A stretch of 64,000 bases of DNA from Carallia brachiata. Lineage: Eukaryota > Streptophyta > Magnoliopsida > Malpighiales > Rhizophoraceae. This document shows, piece by piece, positions 24,042 to 36,398 of this stretch (the first letter of the stretch is position 1; every line of letters begins with the position of its first letter). The notes under the pieces are model-generated. The model saw only the letters and a program-made list of their open reading frames with translations. It searched no databases and was not told the DNA's origin. The stretch is from contig JADCRB010000068.1 in the NCBI GenBank assembly GCA_021464245.1, positions 561,427 through 625,426 of the forward strand. Reading direction: 5' to 3'. The position numbers and the translations under genes are program-made.

Positions 24042-25304
24042 TTAGCTTGGATTGGAATAGGCAAGGTATGTCAAAATGGCTGATGTATTAAACCCGTTGA
24101 AATTGGACCCAGCAGCTGCAGTGTAAGCACCCATATTAGGGAAGACCAGCCAATCATTGACTTGAAGATCCGGTAACCGTTGACCGGTCAAGACGGTGTC
24201 GAGGCCATCGCAGGTGGGTCCGAACACCGTTGAATTGTAGGCACGTGACCCCTTGCACGTGGGGTTAGCACGATTGGAAGTGCATGCGAGCGGCTTGCAC
24301 GTGAGCGTTGCGTGATCGTATAGGATACAATTCATGGACCCGTAAATCCCATCGTTAATCCAATACTGACGGAGTTCACCTCTAATCCGCTTCCCGATGA
24401 TATTGGCGGCTAGCGTGAAGGCCGACTCCGCGAAGTATCGGCCCGGCTCTGATATCACTGTTAGACCCACCTCGCGTGAGAAATAAGCCTGGAGAGCCGA
24501 TTTGATGGCATTAGCCGCTTCGTCAAATTGTGAGCCGCCGGCAGTGAAGCCGCCCCCAATGTTAAGCACAGTCATCCGAGGCATGCCCAGCCTGGCAGCG
24601 GCGTCAAATACGGTTCTTGCCTCGGCTATGGCTCCTCTATATGCGATGGCTTGCGTGGCTCCGCTACCAACGTGAAAGGAGACGCCGACGACTCTGAGAC
24701 GTGCGGCTTGAGCGGCCTGAAGAAGAGGAACGAGTTCACTGCCAAGTGCACCGTACTTGGAGCCCAATGGGCAGCGCGCTCCGCTGTTATCCGAACCTTT
24801 GATTCGGAGCAGCAAAGCACATTTTGGGTGACACCTTCGAATCTTCTCCAGCTCGTCGACGGAATCAAAAGTCGTCAGATTGACGCCGACGCTTGCGGCG
24901 TATACGAGGTGGGACTCTTGCTTGCAAGGGTTTGCATACACAATTCGATCTGGAGAAATACCACCCAGAGACAAGACGAACTCAATCTCGTTTCGGCTGG
25001 CGCAGTCAAAGTTAGCGCCGAGAACAGCGAGGGCGCCCAAGAGAGCGGGCTCCGGGTTGCACTTGACTGCGTAAAAGGGTCGAACCATGGGGAGTGCGCG
25101 GGTCCACTTGTCCATAAGGGCTGCGACGACCCCCAAGTCAAGCACATAAAAAGGCTCTTTGTCTTCCTGTTTCTTCGAAATGACAGACTGCATGAAGTCC
25201 GCCACGCCGTCTTTTGGCAGCGCCGCCACTCTTTTACCCCTAACACCTGGTGCAGCCAGGACAACCTGCAGGTTCTTGGTGCTTGAACCTACCATGGCTT
25301 GCAT
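24042..25304 (-). CDS. ODC: Ornithine decarboxylase (PLP group IV), intronless
   Basis: A 420-residue single-exon protein, normal for plant ODC. It converts ornithine to putrescine, one of the two plant routes to polyamines. PLP and active-site features are complete: Lys81 in [11 protein letters not shown] (Schiff base), His211 in SFHVGSG, the Gly-rich GGGF at 250-253, EPGRYF at 286-291, Asp318 in WINDGIYGS, Cys365 in GPTCDGLD (reaches the partner subunit's site) and Tyr394 in MGAYT. Ornithine specificity is supported by His331 in YDHAT. The lysine/ornithine decarboxylases of quinolizidine legumes are reported to have Phe there. I chose the ATG at 25304; a second in-frame ATG lies at 25295. 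No upstream ATG occurs in the likely leader. Codons are GC-rich compared with the surroundings. No plastid transit peptide is evident. Neighbours are unrelated. Confidence 0.93.
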   Translation of the reverse strand: MQAMVGSSTKNLQVVLAAPGVRGKRVAALPKDGVADFMQSVISKKQEDKEPFYVLDLGVVAALMDKWTRALPMVRPFYAVKCNPEPALLGALAVLGANFDCASRNEIEFVLSLGGISPDRIVYANPCKQESHLVYAASVGVNLTTFDSVDELEKIRRCHPKCALLLRIKGSDNSGARCPLGSKYGALGSELVPLLQAAQAARLRVVGVSFHVGSGATQAIAYRGAIAEARTVFDAAARLGMPRMTVLNIGGGFTAGGSQFDEAANAIKSALQAYFSREVGLTVISEPGRYFAESAFTLAANIIGKRIRGELRQYWINDGIYGSMNCILYDHATLTCKPLACTSNRANPTCKGSRAYNSTVFGPTCDGLDTVLTGQRLPDLQVNDWLVFPNMGAYTAAAGSNFNGFNTSAILTYLAYSNPS

Positions 25305-25359
25305 TTGATCTATATCTGTGTATATGTGGAGATTAATGACAGGGGGCCGAGGGAATGTA

Positions 25360-25375
25360 TATCTATATAAAATAG
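25360..25375 (-). promoter_or_regulatory. Probable TATA box of ODC
   Basis: The minus strand reads CTATTTTATATAGAT about 60-70 bases upstream of the ODC ATG. It is the only TATA-like sequence well placed for that gene. Confidence 0.4.
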
Positions 25376-25379
25376 ATAT

Positions 25380-27054
25380 GTATGGGGAAGCGTGTTTGGG
25401 AGTTGTCAAAAAATTGGTCAAACTCAAAAGAGGAAGGGAAGCGTTTGTGAATAAGAGAATCTGTGGGTTTGAAGGGGTATATATAATGGAAAGAAGTTGG
25501 AAGTTTGAATTTTTTTTTTTAAATGTTTGTAATAAAAAATATATTTTATTATTATTTTGTTAAAAAAATATTACTATAATATTATCATGGTTTAAAAAAA
25601 TTAAATACTCATTTTAATTCAGACAAAAATTCAGATAGAATAATTTAGAATCTATACCCATATTCATATATAATATAAGCAACATGTCCTTTAGTGGATA
25701 CATAGAGTTAAGATTTAAGAAGTGAGTTTTAAAGTTTGAAAGAGTGTAAGATTTATAAAAATAAAAAATTATATAATTTATAAAAATAAAAAAATATATC
25801 ACATTGTATATTTCCTAATCTAACCACTTTTTAATAAAAAAAAAAAATGTGTCTCATAATGGGTTATAAGTGAGCTTTTGGTCCATTTAATGACATTGAA
25901 TACTAATATGTTTTTTCCTTTTAAATTTAGCACCATATCTTATATCACTAGGTATCTATATCTATTACAATAAAGCTGTACTTTTTAAAATTTTCTATGC
26001 AATATACAGGGGAGATAGGGGCACCACAGCCTGCTCTTTAATCGTAACCGAAGGGAAGAGAAGGAAAAAGGAGGTGAATTATTGAGTTATCTTTTTAGCT
26101 CAAACGAATCTGCATAATTGGCATAAAAGTGCCACGAGCCGTGCTCTTTTTGTTTGTTTGTTTGTTTGTTTTTCTTTTTCTTCTTTTAGTAGAAAAAAAT
26201 TATATAATTATGTAATAATAAGAATAAAATTAACACATAAATTTTAAATGATTTAATTATAAAAATATATATTAAATTTAAATAATCTCAATAAATATAT
26301 TTTTAAATTAATTATATATATATAACGTGCTGTAAATTATGTATTTATATAATTATTTCCTTTTTGTATGTGTTTATTACATCCATATGGAGGACGAGTC
26401 AACCTGATATGACACCATCATCAGTTATGATAATTCTCTGCTAGGGTCAAAGGACTGTAACGTTTCCGTCGGTCATTGTGGAGTCAAAACATACGATCAG
26501 TACTGAGTAAATGTGACAGCTAACTACCGCCAATTGTTTTACTGTGTATTTGGATCGTAAAAAACCGGGAAGAAAAAAAGTTGTGAAAAATTTTATTTTA
26601 AAAAAATATTATTTATATAAATTAAAAATATGTGAGAAAGAAAATAATAAAAAATATAAAAATTATGAGAGAAAAAATTATAAAAAATATAAGTTATTTA
26701 GATTAATAAGAAATATAAAATAATAATATAAAAGAAAAATAAGAAAATTATTTTTCTCATTTATATATTTTCCTTTGCTTTCATTGCAAACTAAAGACAA
26801 CATTATTCCAACTGAGGAAACGAAATTAGAAGACGAGTTGACGTGGCAGACGTAAATTTTGGGAGCTGTACCATTTTTTTCATTGAAAACTTTTAACATG
26901 TACATATAAATAAGAAATAATGTGCATATAAATTTTTTTAATAACAATATAAATAAATAAAAATTTATTTAATAATTGTATATATATTTTTCTCATAATT
27001 CTTTATATTTATCTCACTCATATACACATCATAAGCTCTTTTTTAAAAAAAAAA
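25380..27054. other. AT-rich spacer, no gene recognised
   Basis: Poly(A) runs and a TTTG tetranucleotide run at about 26148-26171. 26535-26800 is an A-rich segment opening with 'gtatttggat', a start shared with many plant MITEs. The frames at 25614-25802 and 26678-26947 are low-complexity. Confidence 0.4.
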
Positions 27055-27677
27055 GGCAAATATATAAATTTTATCCTCCATCTTTACTCTTTTTGAGAAT
27101 TTCGCCCACAACGTTTTTTTATTTTAAATTATACTTTTAACGTTTTTCCCGTCAATCTTTTTTGTCCACCGCCGTTAGTTTGCCGTTAAATTTAACATTT
27201 ATCAGTTCAATTATCGTCACGTCGTCTAATTTGAATAACATGTGAGTATACAGTGATGAACTAACATCTAATAATTTTTTTAAATTTTTTTTTCAAATAT
27301 TGTGACTTTTAAAAAATCAAAAGAAAATGTTATTTATAATTTTATAAAGTTAAAAGTAAAAATAAAAATAAAGATTATGTAATCTGTATACATTATAATA
27401 AGTAAATGTCTGAACAAAATTAATCAGAAAATGACAAAATATGATAGATCATCACTTTATTAAATGTCAGATCATCACTTTATGCTGATATATTATTCAA
27501 ATTAGACGACGTGATGATAATTGGATTGTTAAATGTTAAATTTAACGACAAACTAATGGTAGAAGGTAAAAAAAAATTGACGACAGAAACGTTGATGACA
27601 TAATTTAAAACAAAAAAACGTTATAGACAAAATTTTTAAAAAGAGTAAAGATGGTAGGCAAAATTCATATATTTACC
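27055..27677. mobile_element. Long-armed foldback MITE
   Basis: About 623 bp with inverted arms near 190 bp each (27055-27245 and 27487-27677). The left start GGCAAATATATAAATTTT pairs with the right end AAATTCATATATTTACC, and TCGTCACGTCGTCTAATTTG pairs with AAATTAGACGACGTGATGA. Both ends adjoin A runs. There is no coding capacity. Confidence 0.75.
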
Positions 27678-27950
27678 AAAAAAAAAAAAAAAACAAAAAC
27701 AAAAGTTAAGACGTGAGGTCAGTGCGAGATCCGCATCGCTACATCAACCTGTCCCCTAGCCCAATATCCCAATCCCATCTCACACACTTTTTCGATTGTT
27801 TTAAGAGGTGGGTACCAGCAAAATAATCATAACAATTTTTTTTTTTTTTTGTAATTTTCGCCCGCATTTGCTCATGTCAAAACCATAAATGTGATTTGAC
27901 CAATTTTTATGTGCCCCAATAAATTCATTGTTTATAGATAATGATCACAA

Positions 27951-28170
27951 CATTTAGGCTATGATTAGATAGTGACAATTTAAGTGAAAAATGAATAAAA
28001 AAAAAGGATAAAAAATAGTATAGTAATGATAATATTATAATTGATAAAATGTAATGATTAAAAAGTTATGAGAAAAAAATAAAATAGTAATTTGTGAGAA
28101 AAAAAGTAAAAAGTAGTTATTTGGATAGATAGAAAATGAATAGAAAAAAAATAAGTAAAAAATTTTAAAA
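27951..28170 (+). repeat. A-rich MITE-like repeat, copy 1
   Basis: It begins near 'catttaggctatgattagat' and contains 'agtaatgataatattat'. An inverted, diverged copy lies at about 28830-29030. Confidence 0.45.
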
Positions 28171-28829
28171 TTTTCCTTTCTTTTTTCTTTCTCATGGAAT
28201 TTTGCCAAAAACATGGTCTTAAAGTAGTAATCTAACATTAAGTTAATGTGTGTTTTACATTAATGACTCAAATTCGAGTCTTTATGTTCGTGCTCTCTTC
28301 TAGTAAATATTTGAGGGTCACACCATGTAGTTAAAAATTATGGCGCATAATTGATTTTTAAATTTGATAATTGTCATAGTCTCTACTAGTAAAGATACCC
28401 TCATCCCACTGGTACTTAAATAGTGAGTCTGCCCTTATAAGGTAGTTGATAAGGTATTGACAAATAAAGTTTATTTCAGTTTTGACTCATAAATTCGATA
28501 ACTGATATACTCGTGATAAATTTTTTTTTATAAAAAAAATATTGATAATGATAACTGACGAGGAAAGAAAAACAGAGATAAACAAAAAGTGTATAGGAGA
28601 GAAAAAGAGAAATAAGATTAATGTTTTTTTTAGTCCATGAAATAAGATTAATGTGTATAAGATCTTTTAGGTTTTGTATAAATTTTATTTCTAAAATATG
28701 TTATTAGTAAATCGATTAACAGTATTGTGCAGCATAATATAAAAAATGTGTAAAAAAACAAAAAAACTATCAAGCCTCTGTATCTCTCTTATGCTTTATT
28801 GGGGAACGAAGAAAAAGAAAAAGAAAAGA

Positions 28830-29030
28830 AAAGAAAAGAAAAAATTTTATTTATTTTTTATTAATTTAAATAATTAATTTTTATCTTTTCTCTTACAAAT
28901 TATTATTCATTTCTTTCTTATAATTTTCTAATTATTACTTTTTATCAATGATAATATCATTATTGCTGTACTATTTTCTTATTTTTTTTTTTCTATTCAT
29001 TTTCTATCAATCTAAATGCATCATTATTCT
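28830..29030 (-). repeat. A-rich MITE-like repeat, copy 2 (inverted)
   Basis: Read on the minus strand it begins 'gcatttagattgatagaaa' and contains 'caataatgatattatcatt', matching copy 1 at 27951-28170. Together they could be the two arms of one larger element (27.95-29.03 kb) or two insertions. Confidence 0.45.
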
Positions 29031-29297
29031 CAGATGATGCAATTTTAAGAGTACAGGTCTTTCGACACAGTAATGTTACTGTAAATAAAATATTATTGTT
29101 TTATTTTTATAAAAAATAATTAATTGTGTAATCATATTAATAAAACGTGTAACAATATTAATAAAATATGCAACAAATTATTAGTAAATATAGTAATATA
29201 TGTTACAATATTATTAATATACTATACATTTTAGCAGTGTTGTTACCTATTTTATTATTCTAATTGGCATCATTTTTTTTTTAAAAATTATTTTTAT

Positions 29298-29560
29298 CTA
29301 AAGTGACATCATCTGGGAAAGGCTGCCGCCAACGACCTTTTCCCGAAATCTAAATGGCATCATCCGCAACGTAGGTCTGTTCCCGATAAGTGTGTTGGGT
29401 GGCTGTGACCAAGCGGAATATTTGGGGTATGATTCTCGTGGGGCCAAGGAAGGGATGTTCGAATGTTCTAAGCGCGGAAATAACGTGTAAGCGGCGAATG
29501 GGACGAGTCTAATTGCAAAACTAAAAACACTCACCCTAATTCTTTCCACTCCACTTTACT
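29298..29560. other. Isolated GC-rich patch
   Basis: About 260 bases of mixed composition stand out from the AT-rich surroundings. An 83-codon minus-strand frame (29298-29549) crosses it, but I recognise no domain. It could be a decayed exon, a 5' leader or part of a transposon. Confidence 0.3.
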
Positions 29561-31500
29561 CGACTCTTCCGAATGACTGAATTTTATTTGGAGAAAAATT
29601 TTTTTGTTTCACAAAAAAATTTTAAAATAGTAATAAATTGATATGAGTCATTTGATAATTAAAATTTATAAAATTACAAATATATCAAATATTATTAAAT
29701 AAACTTATATTTTTATTTGCTGCTATTATAGTTATGTAGTCTTATTCTTTTATTTGAATGTAAGGTATGATTGATAATGGATTTGAATTTTTCAATAATG
29801 GCTTATGATTAAACGAGTTTGGAACATATGATCTATATATCAGCAATAAAATGAAACCTTTAATTGTACTTATACAATTATAAAATTAAGAAAGAAGAAG
29901 TGAACGTGCATGTAATATTGTTGGTATTGTTTGTAATTTTTTAGCAGCAAAATGCAACTAATATGGATCTTTAAATAGTATTCTATAAGAGAGTTATGTG
30001 TAAAATATATCTATTCAGATAACTAAACAGTTAGGTTGTAATTGTTCAGACATAACTGTTGAAACAGTTAATTTGACAAAAAAAAACTATAAGGAATTTT
30101 TAATTATTACATAAGATTAATTAATTAAAAATAATTAATTAATTATGTAATAAACAGTCACATATCACGTGAAAAATACTTTAATTTGTATACAAATGCA
30201 TTGTATTTAAATTGAAAAAACAAAAATTAAGTACGAATATGCTAAATAATTTTGGAATCTGATTCCAATGTTGCACTAACTTGGGGGCAGCGGAAGCAAC
30301 AACATCCCTGGAGGTTGAAGCAGCTTTTTCCGAAGCTTTTAAAATTATATTTAGTAGTGCGTTTGAACCTACATTACACTAGATAAAAGTTAGTTTGAGG
30401 ATAAATACAAATAAAACGATGTTTGGTAATATTTTTTGTAACTGTGTTTTTAAAATGTAAAAGCCTCAAAATTAGCTTTTTAAAAAAGCATCAATTTGAT
30501 GCTTTTCCCTTAAAGAAAATCAGAAGAGCACAACTCAAATTTTTTTATTTTTATGAACAAAAATATCTCCAATACTTCAATAAATTTTCTCTATTGCCAC
30601 TGCATAAATCTTTTAATTTCTTCATCATTCATCAAGCCTCTTTGAAAAATAAAATGCGTGCCAAAAGAAGAAAGAAAAATAAAATGAATAAAATTAGTCA
30701 AAATTAATTAAATAAACTATAATTGTCACATTGCTCATTTTCATTAAAAAAATATTGTTATCTATTTAGAATACAGATAGCTATCAATTATTAAATTTAG
30801 TATTTTTAATTATATGTAATTTTAAAAAATAAAATAAATTAATAATTATATCTTTTATAGTCATTTTACCTAACAATATGGCTTTTAACAATAATTTTAT
30901 CAAACAAATACTATTCAATTCAATTTTTTTCACAACGTTTTTACTATTTTTACCAAACAGCATGTAATGTTAAGTAACAACACTTTAACCTCAACATTTT
31001 TATTTACAATACTGCTATTCACGTCATTTTAACTCACCGCGTTACCAAAGATGGCTTAAATTCCTTTGTACTACTGCTGTTGGTGTTTAAAGCACATTAG
31101 CAAAAGTTCTAATTTTATTGCGGATGAGTTAGCGAAATAAGGAACTACGACGCAAATTAATCTCATTTATTGATTTTAGTTTTTTTTTTAACATTCTCTG
31201 TATATTGCATTAACTCTTAATTTTCTTAATAAAAAATGTCCCCACTTATAAAAAGGAAAACAAAAAATTTACCCACTGACACCTTTTTTTTAACGATTTG
31301 ACCCGAATTTATTTTTTTTTTTATCTGGAAGTTCTGGTATTCAGAAGCTCATTGATTAATCGAGTTTAAGTCAGGTGGACTCATTAAAAGGGACAAAACT
31401 CTCCAACGTCTATTTTTTTTACACAAGATTCAAAATTAAGATTTTATTTAAAGAAATTAAGTTTCTTATCACTTGAATCAACATGCGTATTTTAATTTTC
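29561..31500. other. AT-rich spacer, no gene recognised
   Basis: It contains a near-perfect hairpin at 30104-30152 (TTATTACATAA and its complement around ATTAATTAATTA). The frame at 30423-30707 is Lys/Phe-rich and without features. Confidence 0.4.
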
Positions 31501-31565
31501 TTATTAAAGAGCCAGATCGGAAAAGTCGAAAATCTGCTGGCTCAAATCTAAACTTGTCTCAACAT

Positions 31566-31740
31566 TGGGCTCTGCGTGGTCAGTGCCTACAAAGCACTGA
31601 CCCGAAACATTTACAGCCCGAGTAAAATGGCCCAACGACATGAAGCCCAAATAAGGGGAGTCACAGTTCCTTAGCAATTTTGACAAGACCATCAAGACAT
31701 CTGTGTCGCGGCCCACATTGGGCAACTGCCGGCCCATCAG
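31566..31740. promoter_or_regulatory. Cluster of site II (TGGGCY) motifs
   Basis: Five or more TGGGC/GCCCA motifs in 175 bases: ATTGGGCT near 31565, TGGCCCAA near 31629, AAGCCCAA near 31643, GGCCCACATTGGGC near 31711 and GGCCCATC near 31731. In plants such clusters bind TCP factors in promoters of ribosomal and mitochondrial protein genes. No gene is recognisable downstream on either side, so a promoter remnant is only an inference. Confidence 0.3.
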
Positions 31741-32186
31741 TTGCTGATGACACCCTCTCCCCTTTTTTTTCTTGTTTTTTTTTAGAAGTACAGAAGAACA
31801 TGCGACGTTGTCTTCACGACATAGGCTTGAGATGGTGTCATAATTTTTTTATTCAATTACGTGACAGGTCTTTGGGAGTTGTGGTTGGAAATTGTTTATG
31901 TGACGCATTTACAATGTAGATATATATATATTTTCTTTGTGAACAACCAATGTAGATATCTTAGAATTGGGAATTGTGGTTCATTTCCACATATGATTAT
32001 CGGATAATCGAGGGGGAACACAAAATCAACCAGGCCTCTGGTTTCTGGTTCGTGTTTTAATTATTTTCCTTAGGGGATGGGACGAGGTAGGAGAATTCTT
32101 CTTGTGCTAGTTCTAACAATTTTGCTTTAATTCCATTGTCATTTGTTAAGAAAAATAAATATTTCTTTTTTTTAATAACAAGAAAA

Positions 32187-32740
32187 AATTATCACAGGTA
32201 TGTCAGTTATCAAATTTACAAGTTAAAATTAGAATAACTCCTATTTGTAATGTCTCGTTCAACTACCTTCAAAAAGATACCTACGCTCAAATATTAACAG
32301 AGTTAAGTGTAACGTTGTTATTAAGATCACGGTAGTTATTAAGTTTGAAACTTAACAGCGAGTCACAATTTCTCCATTGCTGCGGACAACCACCCATTTG
32401 CAAAGAGAGGGTGCGGACTCGAGAATTCAAACTTCAGTCACCAAAATAGAACTTACACTGATTTGTTATTAAACTATTATTTTGGGTAGTACAAATATTA
32501 CTTTCATTCAACATTATTTTTAGCATAGTACTGTTTTTTTTTTATTAGAGAAAAAATTTATTACTGATATATTAGTTATTAGATTTATAAGTCGAGATCA
32601 GAGTAACTCCTATTTATATCTTATTCAACCTAACTTATATGAAAGGACTCAGCGTTGTTGGGTCTGAATAAATATTTCTTAAATTAACTATAGTAATTAT
32701 CGAATTTAGAATTAGTAGCGTATAGTCAATAATTAAATCA
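32187..32740. repeat. Two diverged direct copies of a dispersed repeat
   Basis: Copy 1 (about 32187-32360) and copy 2 (about 32560-32740) share 'gtcagttatcaaatttacaag' / 'tagttattagatttataag' and 'gaataactcctatttgtaat' / 'gagtaactcctatttatat' in the same order. They are not coding. Confidence 0.5.
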
Positions 32741-33480
32741 GACAAATTTAAATATCAAAACCTCTAAACGGTATCATTAAAACTTAAATTTAAATTAAAT
32801 AAAAAATTATGATAAATTATTATTAAATTATTACTTTAAATAATTTTTATTAGAAAAGCAAAGCAACATCCCATCAATTTTTGCGGACGTCATTCCGACT
32901 TAATTGTAGCTAGCTAGAAGACCACTAATTAAAACCATTTAATTCCATCGGAGTGCGTAGACAAGGTGGCGAGGAGGGAGAAGACACGGGTTGAGGTAAT
33001 CGGATATGTAATTTTTTTGTTTTAAAATTTTATATATTTTTATATACAAATCTTAAATTTTTTAATTTTTTATTTAAATTTTAAATTTTTTAATTTTTAT
33101 TAAATTAATCTTTTTATTTGTAAAAAATAATCAATTTAATTATCAAATGAGTTTAATTTAATAAAAATTATTAAAAAAAAAAGGTCAAATACTAGAACTA
33201 GGTATTTTTTTATCAACAAATGTGCGCATATAATTTTTAATTAATAAATACGAATTAATATGTAATATATATATTTTTTGTTGAAAAAAATATTCAATTC
33301 GTGTATTTAATTTTTTTTAAATAATTTTTGTAAGGTCAAAATAATTTTTTAATAATTGATTATTTTTTGTCAATAAATATACTGATTAGTAAAAAATCGA
33401 AAGGTTTATAATTCAAACGAAATTCAAAAAGATTATAAACTCATATATAAAAAATTATAAAGGTGTAGGATTAAAAAAAT
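32741..33480. other. AT-rich spacer, no gene recognised
   Basis: AT-rich, with only short A/T runs. Nothing further was seen. Confidence 0.4.
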
Positions 33481-33484
33481 ACAT

Positions 33485-34720
33485 ATCCCTTATAATCTAA
33501 ACTTCAGGTGAAAATTTTAAAGGAACATAGCAGTTCTTAAGTGTATATTTATTTATTTGTTTTGAGGAAAAATGGAAAATATCATTGATCAAAGGCGTGC
33601 AATAAGAGAGGAGATGCAAAGGGAGAATTCTGTTGCCAAAACGCCTCCCCTTCACTAGATAAAGCAAACTTTACAATAACATAGACAACTCAATTAGAGA
33701 GCTTGATTATATGAGTAATACAAAAAGAAAGAAAATTGGCCGAGAAAGCATTAATGTCCACCACAATCAAGCCCACTACAAAGTCATCGGGGAGAGGAGG
33801 CTGAACACCCTTTACCGCTGTGCGACAATAGAAAACAAGAGATCTGGCAGATATAGCCTACTTATAAGCTTGTATTAATTCTTCACGTAGTACTAATAAC
33901 TCAAGAATTTCTAGAAAAAAAGAGTCAGTTAAATTCTTGGTCAATAGAGGACGACTTCTCCACCGTGATTCCTAAAAATTACCTCAACCCACCCTTTCCT
34001 TTGCTCCAAGAAATATCCATATTTGCCCTAATCGCATTTACATTAAAGAAACCTGATAGGTTGATTCAAGTAGTTAAACGTTTTGAGTTTCGTACGAGGA
34101 CGATTTATAATAAGATAAGTTCTTGTATTTAAATTCTCACACGGTCAAATTTATTTAGGTCAGCGGCAGTCTCAATATATTTACTTTTTTTCTGTTAGGA
34201 CTTGTAAGCTTATTATTTTATTGTTGCCATCTTAAGTTTCTCTTTACTTGTAGTTTTTCCCACATTGAGATTTTTTACGTAAAATCTGTGTGTTTTTGTT
34301 TTTGTTTTCTTTATTATTCGCATTTATTTTCACTACATAATCTGTTTCACTTCAATTTCCTTTTAATAAAGCATATTAAAGAGTATAAAGTCTCATGTTA
34401 AAAAAATTTAATGATCTTCCATGACTTATAACTTATAATATTCTTGAACTTCTCCTCTTACTAACTTGAATCTTTAAGTAAATTTTAAGTTTTAAGAATT
34501 TCATTTGACATGGAACTAGAGAAATGTAAACTTGTGTATGACAAGTATATTAACAAAACGACCAGCATGAACCTGTCGACATGGAGATGCTAGTTGGGAA
34601 GGGTAGGCCCAGTTGTAAGTGGTGTTGCTATTGTTTGGGGTTTATTTTGTATATGGAATTTTGGGATAATGGTGTTGCTTGTATAAATACACAATGTATG
34701 CTAGCATTAGCTAATGTACG
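33485..34720 (+). repeat. Dispersed repeat, copy A (interrupted)
   Basis: Its ends (33485-33545 and 34563-34700) match, in order, the segment at 46735-47075 in intron 1 of the ZIP gene. Shared stretches are 'aaacttcaggtgaaaatttt', 'catgaacctgtcgacatgg' and 'ttttgggataatggtgttgc'. About 1 kb between the two halves is absent from the other copy and is probably an insertion. Confidence 0.55.
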
Positions 34721-36398
34721 CTGAGAGCTCCTGGTGTCGTCGGGGTTCCGTTTCGAGCTTCCAGTCTACTTTGTCAGCCTTCATGGCTATTCTAGTGCTC
34801 TTCCGTGCTCTCGGTGCTCCATTGTGAGCTTTCATTTTATAAAAAAAAGGAGCATGCAGGCTAATCAATGAGGGTAGGTGTGGAATGGAAACAGTAGGCG
34901 CACGCCAACAAAAGGAAGGAGCCCATTGGCAAGTTAGCCCACTGAAATTATTATACACCATGGAAACGATCAAGGTTGTAACACAACTGGTAGGTGGACA
35001 ATACAAATGGCTCAATTAAAATGAGTAGGAACTTAAAAATCTTGGGCCTTCAGTTGGCCTTTTGTGCTACTGCTTTATTGTGTAAATGTGGGCTGGAGAG
35101 TATTTTCTTTCATGTGGCCTGTCTCTATTGGGTTTTTGGGCTATTTTATTTTTTAGAAATTGTATTTATTTTGGTAAAAAAAAATTTTGTGGGCCTACAA
35201 CCCAAATACTCGTTTGATGTGTATCGGACTGGTTGGTATTTTGGGCTTGTATTTAGATTTTAACTTGTAATTAGCCTTCATATATATTTTTTTTCTTTTT
35301 CTTTTCTATCTAAATTTTTCTTATGTTTTTCCTTTTTTAGGTTTTTTTGTTTAAATACAATTTTCATTCACTATAATAATACAAGAAAGAGACCATATCG
35401 TGATCAAATTGCAACCAAATCTAATCTTGATTCCAAACGCAATATATAAGAAACATGCATCCAATGAGAGAAAACGAGAGAGAGACTGTGTAGTCTTTTG
35501 ATTAGGCCAAACAAAATAAGGGTATAAGAATTAAAATTTTCAACACCCCACAAATAAAAAAAATAAACAAAATAAATAATACCTAAACCTAAACTCTTGA
35601 CATGCATGAGTATAAGTTATGAACGACCTAAAATTTAAAAAAAATTCAAACTTAATGTTAAACTCAAAACTCGCATGAGTATAAGTTATGAACGTCTCAA
35701 AAATTGAACAAATTCAATTTAATCCCAAATTTTTAACTCTCAAAAAAGGAGTGAACAAATGAGAAACAAAAAAAAGTAGGGAAAAAAAGAAAAAAATAGA
35801 GAGAAAAAATATATATTAAAAAACATGCGTGGTTTGTGTAATAACTTTTGTGGAATGTGGTATTGCCAATTTTGGCAATAGGCGTCAGTTGTTGTCTCAT
35901 TTGTCTCTTACAGTAGAAGGAAATGAAAAAGATTGTCCCATCCGATTATGTATATTTTCTCTTTTGACTTGCAATAGAAGAAGATAAAAGGGGAACGACT
36001 TGTTTTGGCTAAATGTTTCATACCTCCTCAAGTTAGAAGAATTACCCTAGCTCTTTACCTTTCTTTGTAATTCAATTACTCACTTCACCAGAAGAGAAAA
36101 GATGACCAATTCCTACACTTCCTTTTTCGTAAAGGTATTTTAATCAAGAAGCTATAAATGCACAAGTTGAAAAGCGAAGGAATCTTCTCCAAAAGCTGTG
36201 AGAAAAAGGAGCATAAATTTTCTCCATGATGAGTTCTTAAAAACCTTCGAATCCCAGCCTTCAACATCTTTAAAATTATATCTCTCATTGGATTGCATAT
36301 GTGACAATGAGCAGAGAATTTCCAACCACTATCTTTATTCACATTTACCATACTTTGCAAAAAGGTTCCAACCGCTCTTGCTAAACTGTATATGTGGT
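34721..36398. other. Spacer with short repeats, no gene recognised
   Basis: 34.9-35.25 kb is rich in GGGC/GCCC words but has no recognisable product. 35590-35745 carries two copies of 'actcgcatgagtataagtta', related to the repeat block at 52.9-53.4 kb. A small hairpin ATTGCCAA-TT-TTGGCAAT lies at 35863-35880. Confidence 0.35.

Noticed and set aside
24651..25286. 211-codon open frame on the plus strand inside the ODC gene
   Set aside because: It is antisense to a complete ODC coding region with all catalytic motifs. The GC-rich codons of ODC leave the opposite strand open by chance.
34994..35263. 89-codon frame in a GGGC-rich segment
   Set aside because: Hydrophobic composition but no family features. 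The sequence is simple and repeat-like.
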